From assembly GCA_002695185.1 (NCBI GenBank), contig NZOF01000156.1, positions 6,420-13,988 of the forward strand: a stretch of DNA of 7,569 nt, written 5' to 3'. The notes below the pieces were generated by a model. The model saw only the letters and a list, made by a program, of their open reading frames with translations, searched no databases and was not told the origin of the DNA. The position numbers were made by a program, and so were the translations under genes. Shown here piece after piece: positions 6,520-7,569 of the stretch. This DNA is from Erythrobacter sp. (GTDB lineage: Bacteria > Pseudomonadota > Alphaproteobacteria > Sphingomonadales > Sphingomonadaceae). Within the stretch, counting starts at the first letter, position 1. Each line of letters opens with the position of its first letter.

Positions 6520-7569
6520 AGATCAACTGGCGGCGCTGATCGAGCGCAACGCCTCGCTCTTTTCGACCTATGAGTTGTGGGCCAATTCGCAGACCAAGCT
6601 GCTGGCGGGCACGATCGACGATCCCGAAAGCTTCAATGCCGAGGGTGGGAAGACAGGCGCGCTCGGCTATTATCCCGTGATCAACGCGTCCGGGCAGACC
6701 ATCTACGTCCCGTCCCTGGCGCGGCTGCAGGTTATTGCAGCCGGGGGGGGCGACCTGTCGGCGATCGAGGCGCTGGTAGGCGATTCGATCGCGGCGAAGG
6801 ATGCGGCCCAGTCCGCCGCCAGCGTCGCGCAGGATCTGGTCGGTGCGGCACAAAGCGCGGTGCAGCCCGACCAGTTGCAGGCAGCCACGGCCGGGCTGAG
6901 CTATACCGGACAGACTGTCGATGGCGACGCAATGCTGATCATCGACCCGGCCACGGGCCGGCAGGTCGGGTTCATCACAGCCGCCGGCGTGCTGCGCATT
7001 TCCGCGGCCGATCATCAGGGCAATCCCTATGCCCCGCTTTACAATCGGCAGACCGTAGATGGCGACGCGGCATCCTTCTACGACCCGACAAGCGGCCGGG
7101 TGCCCTGGTGGATAGATGGCCACGGGCGGCTTCACGCGGACCTGCGCACCTTGGACGGCGCCGCCCTGACCCCGCTGGACCAGTTCACCCGGGCGGTTTC
7201 GGGCCTGCGCTATGATGGCCAGACGGTGGACGGCGACGCCGCAGTGATCATGTCGGCGGACCTGCGCCTGCCGGTCTGGGTCGATGGGCGCGGACGGCTG
7301 CGCGGCGATGTCGCCGATCGCGCCGGCAATGCCTATCTGACCGCGCTGACGATGCCCTACGGCCAGCGATCCGTCTACGCGCCGGATCGGATGCGTCAGA
7401 CGGCGAGCCGCCTGCGCTCGATCAAGCTGGGTGTCGCCACCACGCCGATCGTTTTCGCGATGGTCGGCGACAGCTGGACCGGATCGCCGCTCTACTGGAT
7501 CCGCGCCTTCACGGAGGCGATGCAGGCCGAATATGGCGACGGCGGGCCAGGCTGGACGGGCTTCGCCTT
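6509..7569 (+). CDS. Tail fibre protein with SGNH/GDSL hydrolase domain, 3'-truncated by window edge
   Basis: The frame runs open from ATG 6509 to the window end (353 codons plus 2 bases). GGAGAG lies 8 bases before the ATG. Residues 1-75 look like a fibre attachment domain (LGYYPVINASGQTIYVPSLARL, cf. fibre N-termini with GYYPLTD...YLVPSPA, from memory). Residues 92-118 are an Ala/Ser-rich helix typical of fibre coiled coils. Residues 130-278 hold three repeats, each opening with QTVDGDA (135, 181, 238) and two ending in W[IV]DG.GRL. Residues 313-324 (PIVFAMVGDSWT) match block I of SGNH/GDSL hydrolases: a hydrophobic strand followed by GDSxT, with Ser322 as the predicted nucleophile. Blocks II, III and V, including the Asp/His pair, would lie beyond the window. 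SGNH enzymes are esterases or deacylases, so a role on acylated surface glycans is plausible but inferred. The other long frame here (6577-7215) is an Arg-rich shadow. Confidence 0.85.
   Translation, partial: MAAEDQLAALIERNASLFSTYELWANSQTKLLAGTIDDPESFNAEGGKTGALGYYPVINASGQTIYVPSLARLQVIAAGGGDLSAIEALVGDSIAAKDAAQSAASVAQDLVGAAQSAVQPDQLQAATAGLSYTGQTVDGDAMLIIDPATGRQVGFITAAGVLRISAADHQGNPYAPLYNRQTVDGDAASFYDPTSGRVPWWIDGHGRLHADLRTLDGAALTPLDQFTRAVSGLRYDGQTVDGDAAVIMSADLRLPVWVDGRGRLRGDVADRAGNAYLTALTMPYGQRSVYAPDRMRQTASRLRSIKLGVATTPIVFAMVGDSWTGSPLYWIRAFTEAMQAEYGDGGPGWTGFA
6743..6750 (+). repeat. Run of eight Gs in the fibre gene
   Basis: The run encodes GGG (residues 79-81) between the fibre N-terminal domain and the coiled coil. 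At the present length the long frame leading to the SGNH motif is kept. Loss of one G moves translation into a frame that meets TAG at 6777-6779. Gain of one G moves it into a frame that stops at 7213-7215. Either change removes the hydrolase domain. Confidence 0.8.
6896..7342 (+). repeat. Three QTVDGDA repeats in fibre protein
   Basis: Units run at about 6896-7033, 7034-7204 and 7205-7342 (residues 130-175, 176-232, 233-278). Each opens with a Tyr plus two residues and the invariant heptapeptide QTVDGDA. Units 2 and 3 close with WIDGHGRL and WVDGRGRL; unit 1 has the weaker AAGVLRI at that place. The heptapeptide is conserved while the DNA differs (cagactgtcgatggcgac, cagaccgtagatggcgac, cagacggtggacggcgac), which suggests selection on the protein. 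The likely structure is short beta repeats forming a fibre shaft or small carbohydrate-binding units. Confidence 0.8.

Noticed and set aside
6577..7215. 212-codon plus-strand open frame
   Set aside because: It is Arg/Gly-rich, with no domain, and overlaps the fibre gene, whose own frame shows fibre repeats and the SGNH motif. It matters only as the frame entered after a +1 slip at the G8 run.
1..7569. Gene transfer agent tail cluster
   Set aside because: Alphaproteobacterial GTA clusters follow the tape measure with small DUF2460- and DUF2163-type genes, an NlpC/P60 peptidase and a large TIM-barrel tip protein. None of these is seen; the order here is tape measure, duplicated-module tip, small gene, SGNH fibre.

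Overview
The window is part of the tail module of a tailed phage or prophage. All genes lie on the plus strand, closely packed, in one apparent transcription unit. The sequence is GC-rich, with strong G/C preference at third codon positions. That base composition, and the look of the tail proteins from memory, suggest an alphaproteobacterial host, probably a sphingomonad (Sphingomonas, Sphingobium or Novosphingobium type). No housekeeping gene is present to confirm the host. No integrase, tRNA or att site is visible, so lysogeny cannot be shown here. The long, coiled-coil-rich tape measure protein and the absence of visible sheath or baseplate genes suggest a long non-contractile (siphovirus-like) tail.

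Layout: (1) bases 1-3129 hold the last 1042 codons of a tail tape measure protein whose start lies before the window. (2) Bases 3126-6179 encode a 1017-residue tail tip/fibre protein, coupled to the tape measure gene by an ATGA stop/start overlap. It has a duplicated N-terminal module, an Ala-rich repeat stalk of 40/40/36/36-residue period, a DUF1983-like segment resembling the C-terminal part of lambda J-type tip proteins, and a beta-rich C-terminus. (3) Bases 6214-6519 encode a small helical protein of unknown function with a TTG start and a good ribosome binding site. (4) Bases 6509 to the window end hold the first 353 codons of a tail fibre protein that overlaps gene 3 by 11 bases. It has a fibre-type N-terminus, a short Ala-rich coiled coil and three repeats carrying the heptapeptide QTVDGDA. 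The start of an SGNH/GDSL hydrolase domain (GDSWT) follows just before the window ends.

In the inferred picture the tape measure sets tail length and may help pass DNA through the envelope. The tip protein caps the tail and carries receptor-binding parts. The last gene places a probable esterase or deacylase on the fibre, where it could act on acylated surface polysaccharide. The small gene between the tip and fibre genes may be an assembly factor or a minor tail component. Observations most worth a second look are the internal duplication of the tip protein, the fibre-borne SGNH domain, a run of eight Gs in the fibre gene where slippage would cut off the enzyme, and the unknown small gene.
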